DNA of 64,000 bases from positions 124,001 through 188,000 of the forward strand of contig NZ_BAOS01000022.1 of assembly GCF_002443295.1 (NCBI RefSeq), read 5' to 3'. Under the pieces are notes generated by a model that searched no databases, was not told the origin of the DNA, and saw only the letters and a list, made by a program, of their open reading frames with translations. The translations under genes were made by a program, and so were the position numbers. Positions 17,767 through 26,307 of the stretch are shown here, one piece after another. Position 1 is the first letter of the stretch; each line of letters starts with the position of its first letter. The DNA is from Candidatus Scalindua japonica (GTDB lineage: Bacteria; Planctomycetota; Brocadiia; Brocadiales; Scalinduaceae).

Positions 17767-18444
17767 ATGGAACTGACAATTTCATTGCAAGAATTTGATA
17801 ATATCAATTTCACTGCGTCAGATTTTATTGAAAAAGTTGATGCTGAATTTAAGAAAATTAGATGCCATAAGGGCTATGGCTATCTGGTACGAGAAAGAGG
17901 TAAACATAAAGAAATAAAGAAATTTATAGAGGAAATCTTGCCACTTCAGAAATATTTACAATTTCTGTATCGTAATGGAATGAGAGCTGAAACTATAAAA
18001 TGGCAAAATGGAAGTCAAAAAGGCGATGCAATACTAAATACAGATGAAATAATCGAAATAACAGTCGCGGAACATAAGAAGGAGTATATCGTTCGAGAGC
18101 GTGAGAATAAAGGAGAACCTACATTTTGTGCTGAAGGTGCATCGAAGAAAAATGGAGTAACAGAATCTATTCCTGTAGAAAAAGGCCCCGAAGACTGCAT
18201 TAATGCACATACAAAGATGATTGAAGATGTAATAAATAAAAAACTTAAAAAATATGACAAAATAAATTCTTTAGTTATTTATTTAAATCAAGATGGGCTT
18301 CTTGAGAAAGAAGAATTCAATACGGTGGTCAAAAATATACAATCTTTTGATTCTTTAAAGATAATAGATAATGTTTTCATCTGCTCATTTCAATATGAGG
18401 CCTTTGTAGATTTTAAAAAAAATACAAGAAAGATGTTGTGTTGA
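17767..18444 (+). CDS. Cassette protein of unknown function (225 aa)
   Basis: Starts MELTISLQEFDN at 17767 (the in-frame ATG at 17719 falls in the attC). The protein is charged, with IKWQNGSQKGDAILNTDEII and EITVAEHKKEYIVRERE near residues 80-120. The D...E.T spacing is faintly like a PD-(D/E)XK nuclease core, but the key Lys pattern is not clear. Lys/Glu-rich linker at 115-150. No family recognised. Confidence 0.65.
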   Translation: MELTISLQEFDNINFTASDFIEKVDAEFKKIRCHKGYGYLVRERGKHKEIKKFIEEILPLQKYLQFLYRNGMRAETIKWQNGSQKGDAILNTDEIIEITVAEHKKEYIVRERENKGEPTFCAEGASKKNGVTESIPVEKGPEDCINAHTKMIEDVINKKLKKYDKINSLVIYLNQDGLLEKEEFNTVVKNIQSFDSLKIIDNVFICSFQYEAFVDFKKNTRKMLC

Positions 18445-18497
18445 ACTCGGCCCCCGAGTCGAACCCGGTACCTCAGACCGAGAAAGGAGGAAGCATA

Positions 18498-18728
18498 ATG
18501 AAATCAAAAAGTTTCCAAATTTGTCATCTGTTATATCGTGTTTCGAGAGCTATGGGAAAACCCCTTGCTCGAATTTATAGGCTTTGTTGTGGAATTACGT
18601 TCAGCGGTATCGGGGTTTCCCTGATACCTGGAATTATTACCTGTAACATCAGCTTTCGGGCTGGGGGGTCGGGTTCAGCGCATCATTTGAAATTCAAAAA
18701 AACATGTCAACTTCTAAAAAAACTGTAA
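18498..18728 (+). CDS. Small cassette protein, unknown (76 aa)
   Basis: A strong AAAGGAGG ribosome-binding site supports the ATG at 18498. The product is basic and Cys-containing (QICHLLYRVSRAMGKPLARI), with a mildly hydrophobic centre. A GC-rich inverted repeat (ACTCGGCCCCCGAGT) lies just upstream at about 18445-18460 and may end the preceding gene. No family recognised. Confidence 0.5.
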   Translation: MKSKSFQICHLLYRVSRAMGKPLARIYRLCCGITFSGIGVSLIPGIITCNISFRAGGSGSAHHLKFKKTCQLLKKL

Positions 18729-18737
18729 TGATTAAAA

Positions 18738-18822
18738 GCCTAACGAATGTATCGAGCTGACCGGTCAATACTCTTCCGGTTTGTTGGCCTCTCAGCCGGC
18801 CAGCTCATACTGGACGTTAGGA
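18738..18822 (+). repeat. attC site 6
   Basis: R'' GCCTAAC and R' GTTAGGA enclose arms GTATCGAGCTGACCGG/CCGGCCAGCTCATAC-like, a textbook short attC. The following cassette therefore begins TTAGGA. Confidence 0.9.
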
Positions 18823-18830
18823 AATATGTC

Positions 18831-19076
18831 ATGGATATTGTTTCAGTTAATGATGAGCAAGTAATTGAATGTGTGCATTGTAAAGGTACTGGTATTTGTA
18901 AACATGCTGATTATCAATGGAAAGATAATTATGTTTTGTTTGAATGTACGAAATGTGGAAAGGGGGTAAAAAGATATGGAGTTAAAGATGGTATTTTTTC
19001 AACAAGAAGAGCCCCAGATTATTTAAAGCCTCCTGTTTGTGGTGTTTGTAGTGGTAAAGGCTATACAAGAGTGTAA
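18831..19076 (+). CDS. Small DnaJ-type zinc-finger cassette protein
   Basis: 81 residues with three cysteine pairs: CVHCKGTGIC (about 12-21), CTKCGKG (about 38-44) and CGVCSGKGYT (about 69-78). CxxCxGxG is the zinc-binding repeat of DnaJ. The start at 18831 is right after the attC. The function is unknown: such minimal zinc ribbons often act as adaptors or transcription-associated proteins. No attC separates it from the next gene pair. Confidence 0.7.
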   Translation: MDIVSVNDEQVIECVHCKGTGICKHADYQWKDNYVLFECTKCGKGVKRYGVKDGIFSTRRAPDYLKPPVCGVCSGKGYTRV

Positions 19077-19325
19077 TTATTTGTACGAACTTTGGGAACA
19101 ATTGCTGGGGCTAAAAACCTAATCTATTGACAAACAAGGCAAAATTACACATCAAACAACCAAGATTTCAATTGACGATTATAGAATCAAAAGTGATAAT
19201 ATTGACGAACAGGTCAAATTTATTATTGTTTACATATACTTTCAACTTATCAAATGAATAGTAATGGTTAAAAGCCTTACAAATCTTTACCTTTAGGTAC
19301 TAGATAAAATTAATGGAGGTGAATT

Positions 19326-19544
19326 ATGACACAACTTCTTGAAAAAGCATTTAAAAAGGCTTCAAAGTTACCGGAAATGGAGCAAAATGTGATAGCAAAA
19401 TGGTTAATTGATGAGTTAGAATCTGAAAAAAAATGGGAAAGATTGTTTGCTGAATCGGAAGATTTATTAGAAAAGCTGGCGGAAGAAGCTCTCGCTGAGC
19501 ATGCACAAGGAAAGACCAAGCCGCTGGATATTGATAAACTATGA
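19326..19544 (+). CDS. Antitoxin of a RelE/ParE-type module
   Basis: 72 residues, strongly acidic and helical (LIDELESEKKWERLFAES ... LAEEALAEHAQGK), ending KPLDIDKL, like many short antitoxins cognate to ParE/RelE toxins. A GGAGG site lies before the ATG. The gene overlaps the toxin gene by ATGA, the usual TA coupling. It should bind and neutralise the toxin and probably autoregulate the pair. Confidence 0.8.
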   Translation: MTQLLEKAFKKASKLPEMEQNVIAKWLIDELESEKKWERLFAESEDLLEKLAEEALAEHAQGKTKPLDIDKL

Positions 19545-19819
19545 TTTCACACACAACAAAGCGATTTCGTAAGCTATTGACGGAACTGCCAAATGAAATT
19601 CAAAAAAAAGCAAAAGAGACTTACACCCATTTCAAAAAAAATCCTTATCATCCAGGGTTATACTTCAAGCGGGTACATTCGACTAAACCGATTTATTCGG
19701 CACGTATTTCCATAAATTACCGTGCAGTGGGGATACAACAGGGTCGCGAAATAGTATGGTTCTGGGTTGGAACCCATACAGATTATGAGAAACTATTGAA
19801 TAAATTAAAGCAATCCTAA
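19541..19819 (+). CDS. RelE/ParE-superfamily toxin
   Basis: 92 residues. It starts HTTKRFRKLLTELP, and has VHSTKPIYSARISINYRAVG and VWFWVGTHTDYEKLL, the beta-sheet core and terminal HxxY motif of RelE-type toxins. It would be a ribosome-dependent mRNA interferase or, if ParE-like, a gyrase poison. The next attC R'' (TCCTAAC) overlaps its stop. Confidence 0.85.
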   Translation: MISHTTKRFRKLLTELPNEIQKKAKETYTHFKKNPYHPGLYFKRVHSTKPIYSARISINYRAVGIQQGREIVWFWVGTHTDYEKLLNKLKQS

Positions 19820-19874
19820 CGAATAAGGTTAGATTGTGTGAGGGACGAACCACAATCTGAACCGTTTGTTGGAC
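19814..19874 (+). repeat. attC site 7 (IS91-linked type)
   Basis: Sequence matches attC 3 from AACGAATAAGG onwards. R'' TCCTAAC is an exact complement of R' GTTAGGA at 18816, so the zinc-finger gene and the TA pair together form one cassette. R' GTTGGAC. Confidence 0.85.
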
Positions 19875-20956
19875 AAGCCCGTTGTTTGGGTGCTAAACAT
19901 TGTATAAGAAAATATCTTATGAAGATTACTTCTCTTTTTTACCGCAGAAGCTTTGAAGCCAAAGAAGTGGATTTTTCAATTGCTGTCGTCATACTTTAGG
20001 AGCTACAGAACATGGTTTTTCAGCCATTTTACCTCAAATTTGGGCGAACGGGGGCCATCTCGACCCGATAATGCCGTTTTTGCAAATCTTAGATGCATAG
20101 CGGATTCGATTACATAACCAGAACAGCCTCCTCTTTTGTTAACTTGTAGGGGAAAGACCTGGATTTGTGTGATGGAGGTATCATCGTTTTTATGATCTTC
20201 ATTATTCCTCCACAGCATTTGCACGTAAGCTTTGGACGCTCTCTGAACCAGGCTGACGACTTATTCGGGTTGATACCGGTAAGGTACTGAAGCAATGCAA
20301 TCAAGCGATTGCTATTAGGGTGGAGGAAACCAAAGTTCCGTGTTCGCCTGAAACCTTTGGGTAGAACATGCTGGAGAATCAACCTGAGAAACTGCGGGCC
20401 GGGAAGCGTTCTTGTGAGCATTTTTTTGCTCTTACTATCCTGGTAACGAAAGGTCACCTGACCATCTTTACACGCAATAATATCTTTCTCTTGAATGATC
20501 CCTTTGTAGAGATAACGACCAAGATAGACCAGTGCCTTTTCACCGTTGCCGACAAATTTGCAATCGACGACCCATGTTTTGGGATAATTAACTGGAAGCG
20601 TAAGAGCCGCTTTGTTCACGGCATCGAGCATTTTTGCTCGAAACACTTTAGCCAGCGCTTTGTGATTGAAAAGACACCGCGTCTTTCCTTCGCTTTTTTT
20701 GAAGCTCCAAAGTTTTTTCTTCTGATTGATGGCCCCGGCTGGCATTACCAGATGGATATGCGGGTGGTAATCGAGAGAGCGAGAGTGGGTGTGCAAAACA
20801 GTGATGGCTCCAGCGCTTCCTTGTAATACGCTGTCATTTTGGACAAAGGTTTTTACGGTTTCCCAACAACACTGTATCATTATGGAGTAAAGCAAGCGTT
20901 GATGCTGCCATGCTAATGATCGAAGCTCTTTGGGTATAGTAAAGGTGAGCATAAAA
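19875..20956 (-). mobile_element. IS91-like element, copy B (5'-truncated)
   Basis: Nearly identical to copy A from CAAG to position 20956, where similarity stops abruptly inside tnpA. The integrase gene and right end are missing. Confidence 0.85.
20110..20956 (-). pseudogene. tnpA: Truncated IS91 transposase (copy B)
   Basis: Retains about 280 residues including the [14 protein letters not shown] site and the C-terminus, but lacks the N-terminal zinc domain. The ATG at 20952 is internal ([12 protein letters not shown]), not the original start. It is unlikely to transpose alone. Confidence 0.85.
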
Positions 20957-21014
20957 GAGTAGTCAGGAACAGAACGGGGTCAATTCTTTATCTTTGATAA
21001 ATAGAAAAAACCTA

Positions 21015-22969
21015 ATCGGGTAAAGGGGAGTAGTTAACTCCTCCTCCCCACACCACCACTGCATGCGGGCCCGCACAGGGCGGTTCATGAAGACTACCTC
21101 GTTTTATTTGGGTAGTGAAAAGAAACCCATAGTTCTTTGATAGAAACTAGCCCTTGTTCCTTGAGCCACTGATTGGTCATACCAACTTGAGTTGTAAACG
21201 TTTTTGATAAGTGCCAGTAGCTTTTACGGCTAAGAGCCGTAAAAATAGCTTGACGCTTGGAACATCCAAGCTTTAGCAACTCCTTTACACGCTTGTGGCA
21301 TCGCCGCCACTGTTTCCAGTAACACATTCGAATGCGGCGTCTCAGCCAATGGTCAAGTTCAGGTATTGGCCGGTAATACTCAGACAATCCGTAATAACCC
21401 ATCCAACCTCGTATATATTCTCCAAGCTTTCTAAGACGGTAGTTCATGGAAACTCCCCAACTTCGTCCAGTTAGCTTACGTATCTGCCTCTTGAACTCCG
21501 CTAAGGAATCATCACTCCAACGTATACTCTTTCCTTTAAAAATAAATCCAAGGAATGAACATTGGTCAGACTTAACTACCTTGCTTTTCTTCTCATTGAC
21601 TATAAGTTTAAGGTTCTTCAGGAGAAAATGTTTGATGCTTCGCATCACCCGCACACCTGCTCTGTGACTTCTTACTAAAATGATGAAGTCATCTGCGTAC
21701 CGCACATGCTTGTGCCCACGCTTTTCAAGCTCCTTATCCAACTCATCAAGTACGATATTGGATAAAAGAGGTGATAGCGGTCCTCCCTGCGGAACCCCTT
21801 TAGAGGTCGTTTCAACCTTGCCATCAACTTTGACTCCGGCTTTCAGGTAACGGTTGATCAATCTCAACAAGGCTTTATCTTTGATACGAAGGCTTAGCCT
21901 CTGCATCAAGAGGTCGTGGTTAACCATGTCGAAGTATTTCGACAGGTCAATATCCACGGCGTACTTGTAACCCTGTCTAATATATTCCATTACCTTTCTT
22001 ACCGCATCATGAGCAGATCGATTTGGTCGAAACCCATAGCTCGATTCCGAAAACCCGGGATCGAAAACAGGTGTTAGTGCCTGGGCTATTGACTGCTGAA
22101 TTACCCTATCAGTAACTGTCGGGATACCAAGGGGCCGCTTTCCTCCATCCGGCTTAGGTATCTCTACTCGTTTAACCGGTGAAGGTTTGTAGCTCCCTTC
22201 TATCAAATGGTTTCTGATGTCGTTCCAGTGGTTTCTGGCAAATTCAGGAAACTCCTTTGTAGACATACCGTCTACACCGGCAGCTCCTTTGTTTGCCTTA
22301 ACCTGTTTCCATGCGTTACGCACATTGTCTGATGACAACACCTTTTCCACTATGTTTTATCCTTTAAGGATGGCTTTCCAGTTGAGACCCAAGAATAATT
22401 TGCTCCCCCAATCGGGTTCATCACATTTCTCACCCCCAACGGTGCTCCTCCTTACTTCATGTTCAGGTCTTCAGCAATTAAAAATTAAAAAAAATGCCTA
22501 CTATGCCTTCTGCTGACTTCTTTCCGGTCACAAGCTGAGTTACCTCAAATTGCACTATGTTCGCCATATCCCTTGCTGTCTTCTTCGCTCACATCGGACA
22601 ACAGTGTTCCGGTGTGCCCAGGCTTGTTTGTACCAGTATCCTGACTGGTAAGTCTGGTATATGGTCTGCAACATCGCATGCCGAAAAGATCTCCCCAGAT
22701 AAGTATGTGAACTTTCTCTGCACAACCGGATCATTTACCCTACCTCCTGAATCACCGGGCTTCGTTATGTTGTGCTAACTCGCCCGGAGGTTAAGCCTTA
22801 TATGACCTTTCTGTTCGTCGGCTCGCAGAATTGCACTCCGGCTTCCTTCAGACCAAACCTCACGGCTTAGCCCTTGCCTTCGGCTAATGGTTGGCGTATA
22901 ATGCCGCCATATCGTGATTCTCCCATAAGGGACTTTCACCTTATGAGCTCACATACATGCTGGGCGTAC
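21015..22969 (-). mobile_element. Group II (IIC-attC-like) intron, copy 1, full length
   Basis: On the minus strand the element ends with a domain V/VI region (GAACCGCC ... GCATGCAGTGGTGG ... ending CCCGAT) at 21015 and begins GTACGCCCAGCATG at 22969. Joining the flanks (CCTA + ACAAATCAG) restores an R'' core ACCTAAC and the attC type at 17107, which fixes both boundaries. Group IIC-attC introns are known to insert in the bottom strand of attC sites, opposite to cassette genes, exactly as here. Confidence 0.88.
21094..22350 (-). CDS. ltrA: Group II intron reverse transcriptase/maturase
   Basis: 418 residues. RT core: PKPDGGKRPLGIPTVTDRVI, FRPNRSAHDAV, VDIDLSKYFD, VPQGGPLSPLLSNI and the catalytic YADD (HVRYADDFIIL). 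The maturase/X domain has GWMGYYGLSEYYRP and RRIRMCYWKQW. There is no C-terminal endonuclease domain, as in class C introns that enter single-stranded or hairpin DNA. It appears intact and may be the source of the two deleted copies at 24331 and 31658. Confidence 0.94.
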   Translation of the reverse strand: MEKVLSSDNVRNAWKQVKANKGAAGVDGMSTKEFPEFARNHWNDIRNHLIEGSYKPSPVKRVEIPKPDGGKRPLGIPTVTDRVIQQSIAQALTPVFDPGFSESSYGFRPNRSAHDAVRKVMEYIRQGYKYAVDIDLSKYFDMVNHDLLMQRLSLRIKDKALLRLINRYLKAGVKVDGKVETTSKGVPQGGPLSPLLSNIVLDELDKELEKRGHKHVRYADDFIILVRSHRAGVRVMRSIKHFLLKNLKLIVNEKKSKVVKSDQCSFLGFIFKGKSIRWSDDSLAEFKRQIRKLTGRSWGVSMNYRLRKLGEYIRGWMGYYGLSEYYRPIPELDHWLRRRIRMCYWKQWRRCHKRVKELLKLGCSKRQAIFTALSRKSYWHLSKTFTTQVGMTNQWLKEQGLVSIKELWVSFHYPNKTR

Positions 22970-23092
22970 ACAAATCAGTGGAGCCAACCCCTCCGTCATT
23001 TAAGATTCGATTATTTTTAGACTCTTTGTTTATTTTGTTTTTTATCTATTATTCTATTTCCCAAACGGGGTTGCTCGCCTCAGTCGTTATGT
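22970..23092 (+). repeat. attC site 8, split by the intron
   Basis: Right part of an attC of the 17107 type (arm AATCAGTGGAGCCAACCCC/GGGGTTGCTCGCCTCAGTC, R' GTTATGT). Its R'' was cut into CCTA (21011-21014) and AC by the intron. Confidence 0.88.
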
Positions 23093-23155
23093 GCTCCAAC
23101 TAACAACAATATTTAACGCTTGACGTTACACGTTATAGTTGTTTATACTTCTTAC

Positions 23156-23437
23156 ATGATTAAGTCGTTCAAATGCAAAGAAACGGAAAAAATCTTTAAT
23201 CGCTCTTTTTCACGTAAGCTTCCTCACGACATTCAACGAACTGCATTGCGAAAACTAAGAATGCTGAATAGAGCAATAAAATTAAATGACTTGAAGGTCC
23301 CACCATCAAATCACCTTGAAGCATTGTACGGTAATAGAAAAGGACAACATAGCATTCGAATAAATGATCAATGGAGAATTTGTTTTAAGTGGTCTGGTGG
23401 TGAAGCAAACAATGTTGAAATAACAGATTATCATTAG
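23156..23437 (+). CDS. higB: HigB-type mRNA interferase toxin
   Basis: 93 residues from the ATG at 23156 (an earlier in-frame ATG at 23120 adds an unlikely leader). IKSFKCKETEKIF, LRKLRMLNRA and GQHSIRINDQWRICFKW are the conserved HigB/RelE-fold positions. It should cleave translated mRNA. Toxin precedes antitoxin, the diagnostic order of higBA. Confidence 0.9.
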   Translation: MIKSFKCKETEKIFNRSFSRKLPHDIQRTALRKLRMLNRAIKLNDLKVPPSNHLEALYGNRKGQHSIRINDQWRICFKWSGGEANNVEITDYH

Positions 23438-23448
23438 GAGATTGTATA

Positions 23449-23763
23449 ATGAGTACAGAAAAGATGAAACCAATCCATCCCGGAGAAATACTTTTGGAAG
23501 AATTTCTGAAACCAATGGGGTTAAGTCAAAATCAACTGGCCAATGATATTGGTGTTCCTCCGCGCAGAATCAATGAAATAGTACATGGAAAACGCAGAAT
23601 TACAGCTGACACAGCGCTTCGCTTAGCACATTATTTCAAAATGTCCCCACAGTTTTGGCTAGGATTGCAAATGGATTACGACCTCGACATTGAAGAAGAT
23701 AAACTTTCAAAGCGACTTAAAAAAGAAGTAAGTATTTACAAAGCAGTTCATGAACTCACATAA
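23449..23763 (+). CDS. higA: HigA-type antitoxin, XRE helix-turn-helix
   Basis: 104 residues. PIHPGEILLEEFLKPMGLSQ starts the HigA family signature. The HTH is QNQLANDIGVPPRRINEIVHG with GKRRITADTALRLAHYF behind it. It binds HigB and the operon promoter. It lies 11 bases from higB. The stop overlaps R'' ACATAAC of the next attC. Confidence 0.93.
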   Translation: MSTEKMKPIHPGEILLEEFLKPMGLSQNQLANDIGVPPRRINEIVHGKRRITADTALRLAHYFKMSPQFWLGLQMDYDLDIEEDKLSKRLKKEVSIYKAVHELT

Positions 23764-23884
23764 CGAATCAGTGGAGCCAACCCATTAATCATGTGCGGTT
23801 TGATTATTTTTTGATTCTTTGATTGTCTTATTATTTTTCTTTATTTTATTTGCCATACGGGGTTACTCACCTCAGGCGTTAGGC
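23758..23884 (+). repeat. attC site 9
   Basis: R'' ACATAAC is the exact complement of the upstream R' GTTATGT (23086-23092), delimiting the higBA cassette. Arms GAATCAGTGGAGCCAACCC/GGGGTTACTCACCTCAG. R' GTTAGGC. Confidence 0.9.
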
Positions 23885-23902
23885 ACCAATAAGGAGTTGA
23901 AT

Positions 23903-24349
23903 ATGATATTTCATAAACTTGACAAACATCGTGATAAAGGACTTCTCATTTTGAGAATAGGCATTGGCATAATGTTTATTTGTCATGGCTTTCCTAAACT
24001 GACAGGGGGACCGGAAGTATGGACAAAGCTTGGTGGAGCATTATCAGCCCTAGGTATAAATCTTGCTCCTACCGGTATGGGGTTTATGGCTGCAATCTCC
24101 GAAGTTGGAGGTGGTCTATTACTTGTGCTGGGACTACTTACCCGCCCTGCATGCTTCTTTTTGCTAAGCACAATGGTTGTTGCCACACTAATGCACGTAA
24201 ATAGTGGCGATTCATTTGTAAAATACTCTCATGCCCTTGAATCTGCAATTTTGTTTTTCAGTCTTCTGTTCATTGGTCCAGGTAACTTTTCATTAGATGA
24301 GAAAATATCTAAAAAGAGAAAAGGTGCCGAATCGGGTAAAGGGGAGTAG
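23903..24349 (+). CDS. DoxX-family membrane protein, C-terminus altered by intron insertion
   Basis: 148 residues with about four membrane helices: LLILRIGIGIMFICHGFPKL, ISEVGGGLLLVLGLLTRPA, CFFLLSTMVVATLMHVNSG and a terminal one ending FSLLFIGPGNFSLDE, all typical of DoxX/MauE-like proteins involved in redox or thiol metabolism. GGAG precedes the ATG at 23903. The last residues (after GAE) and the stop come from the intron at 24331, so the native protein ended slightly differently. Confidence 0.85.
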   Translation: MIFHKLDKHRDKGLLILRIGIGIMFICHGFPKLTGGPEVWTKLGGALSALGINLAPTGMGFMAAISEVGGGLLLVLGLLTRPACFFLLSTMVVATLMHVNSGDSFVKYSHALESAILFFSLLFIGPGNFSLDEKISKKRKGAESGKGE

Positions 24350-25052
24350 TTAACTCCCCCTCCCCACACCACCACTGCATGCGGGCCCGCACAGGGCGGT
24401 TCATGAAGACTACCTCGTTTTATTTGGGTAGTGAAAAGAAACCCATAGTTCGATTCCGAAAACCCGGGATCGAAAACAGGTGTTAGTGCCTGGGCTATTG
24501 ACTGCTGAATTACCCTATCAGTAACTGTCGGGATACCAAGGGGCCGCTTTTCTCCATCCGGCTTAGGTATCTCTACCCGTTTAACCGGTGAAGGTTTGTA
24601 GCTCCCTTCTATCAAATGGTTTCTGATGTCGTTCCAGTGGTTTCTGGCAAATTCAGGAAACTCCTTTGTAGACATACCGTCTACACCGGCAGCTCCTTTG
24701 TTTACCTTAACCTGTTTCCATGCGTTACGCACATTGTCTGATGACAACACCTTTTCCACTATGTTTTCTCCTTTAAGAATGGCTTTCCAGTTGAGACCCA
24801 AGAATAATTTGCTCCCCCAATCGGGTTCATCACATTTCTCACCCCCAACGGTGCTCCTCCTTACTTCATGTTCAGGCCTTCAGCAATTAAAAATTAAAAA
24901 AAATGCCTACTATGCCTTCTGCTGACTTCTTTCCGGTCACAAGCTGAGTTACCTCAAATTGCACTATGTTCGCCATATCCCTTGCTGTCTTCTTCGCTCA
25001 CATCGGACAACAGCGTTCCGGTGTGCCCAGGCTTGTTTGTACCAGTATCCTG
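24331..25052 (-). mobile_element. Group II intron, copy 2 (internally deleted, 5' truncated)
   Basis: Matches copy 1 from the 3' end inwards, then jumps 907 bp at the direct repeat GAAACCCATAG (21122 and 22029 in copy 1) and continues into the N-terminal coding part of the maturase. Similarity ends at 25052. The upstream exon GCCGA is the start of an R'' core, so it sits at the same position of an attC as copy 1. The remaining maturase frame (24229-24801) is a non-functional fragment. Confidence 0.88.
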
Positions 25053-25060
25053 CAGGGTCA

Positions 25061-25309
25061 ATGTTCGTTTGGATCATAGCCAGAAAGCAAGGAACATTTG
25101 ATAGAAGTGACCTCTACGTACGCCTCTATGGCATCGAGGAGCACGAAAAGATCGCGCCAGAATTGGTAATTGGAGGCCCGCATTCAGATCTTAATATCCT
25201 CACACCAGTCGTAGTTCAAATCTCCAACCAAGGATCAGCAAGTGCACACAACGTTGAGGTAGCTCTTGAGTCTGACTCAACTGTGGTCGTCAACTATCCC
25301 AACTCGTGA
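25061..25309 (+). pseudogene. Fragment of an unknown cassette protein
   Basis: 82 codons starting MFVWIIARKQGTFDRSDLYV and ending VVVNYPNS. PVVVQISNQGSASAHNVEVA looks like one strand pair of an immunoglobulin-like/CARDB domain. It begins right after the broken intron copy 2 and is probably the surviving part of a larger gene. No attC was found directly behind it, only a hairpin-like TTTCCT...AGGAAA at about 25321-25355. Confidence 0.45.
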
Positions 25310-25443
25310 TAATTGTGCATTTCCTAACCTGTTAATTAAGTAGTAAGGAAACTGGGGTCGAAACCTAATCTATTGACAGAAATAGATAGAAAGACTAAAA
25401 AAATCTTTACAAATGTATATTATAGCAATATACTTCAGGCGTA

Positions 25444-25761
25444 ATGGGTGATAATAAATTATTATTTGGGTGCACAGGCTTTGACTGGGACAAACACAAC
25501 TCAGAAAAAATATGGCTTAAACACCAGGTGTTACCATCTGAAAGTGAGCAAATATTTTTCAATTTGCCATTGGTCCTTGCTGATTCAGAAAAACATTCGG
25601 AGAAAAGCAATAGATATTATGTTCTTGGTCATACTGATGTAGGCAGGAAATTGTTTGTGGTTTTTACTGTTCGAGCGACAAAAATACGAGTGATATCGGC
25701 AAGGGATATGAGCCGCAAAGAAAGGAAGGAATATAAGTCACATGAGAAAGAGAATACCTAA
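25444..25761 (+). CDS. brnT: BrnT-family toxin (module 1)
   Basis: 105 residues. FDWDKHNSEKIWLKHQV, the HS..R in EKHSEKSNRYYVLGHTDVG, and FVVFTVRATKIRVISARDMS are the conserved DUF497/BrnT positions (RelE-like RNase fold). It cleaves RNA and is held by BrnA. It overlaps the antitoxin gene by 20 bases. Confidence 0.9.
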   Translation: MGDNKLLFGCTGFDWDKHNSEKIWLKHQVLPSESEQIFFNLPLVLADSEKHSEKSNRYYVLGHTDVGRKLFVVFTVRATKIRVISARDMSRKERKEYKSHEKENT

Positions 25762-26017
25762 ATTCAAAAGCGAAGATAAAGAAAGAGAGTATTGGGCAAA
25801 ACAGGATTCTACAGAGGTTCTGGACTGGAAAAAGGCAAAAAAAGTTATATTGCCGAACTTAAAGCCATCAGTCAAGACAATTTCTCTTCGTCTTCCAGAG
25901 TCAATGCTGGAAGAGCTCAAACTTTTGGCAAACAAAAGAGACGTACCATATCAATCTTTATTGAAAATCTTTTTGTCAGAGAGAATCGATGAGGAGCTAC
26001 ATTTAACAAAGGCATAA
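25742..26017 (+). CDS. brnA: BrnA-like antitoxin (module 1)
   Basis: 91 residues. The C-terminal half has a ribbon-helix-helix: TISLRLPESMLEELKLLANK then RDVPYQSLLKIFLSERI, with the YQSLL motif usual in BrnA. The acidic N-terminal half should wrap the toxin. Probably autoregulatory. Its stop overlaps the next attC. Confidence 0.9.
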   Translation: MRKRIPKFKSEDKEREYWAKQDSTEVLDWKKAKKVILPNLKPSVKTISLRLPESMLEELKLLANKRDVPYQSLLKIFLSERIDEELHLTKA

Positions 26018-26072
26018 CGAATAAGGTTAGATTGTGTGAGGGACGAACCACAATCTGAACCGTTTGTTGGAC
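26012..26072 (+). repeat. attC site 10 (IS91-linked type)
   Basis: R'' GCATAAC, then the AACGAATAAGG site identical to attC 3 and 7. R' GTTGGAC followed by AAG and IS91 copy C. Confidence 0.85.
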
Positions 26073-26307
26073 AAGCCCGTTGTTTGGGTGCTAAACATTG
26101 TATAAGAAAATATCTTATGAAGATTACTTCTCTTTTTTACCGCAGAAGCTTTGAAGCCAAAGAAGTGGATTTTTCAATTGCTGTCGTCATACTTTAGGAG
26201 CTACAGAACATGGTTTTTCGGCCATTTTACCTCAAATTTGGGCAAACGGGGGCCATCTCGACCCGATAATGCCGTTTTTGCAAATCTTAGATGCATAGCG
26301 GATTCGA

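Noticed and set aside
18438-18500. In-frame upstream start extending the 76-residue cassette protein
   Set aside because: The extension overlaps the previous gene and a GC hairpin. The ATG at 18498 has a strong ribosome-binding site.
24229-24801. 190-residue frame starting as a maturase
   Set aside because: The C-terminal 60 or so residues are antisense DoxX-like gene sequence. It is a deletion junction, not a gene.
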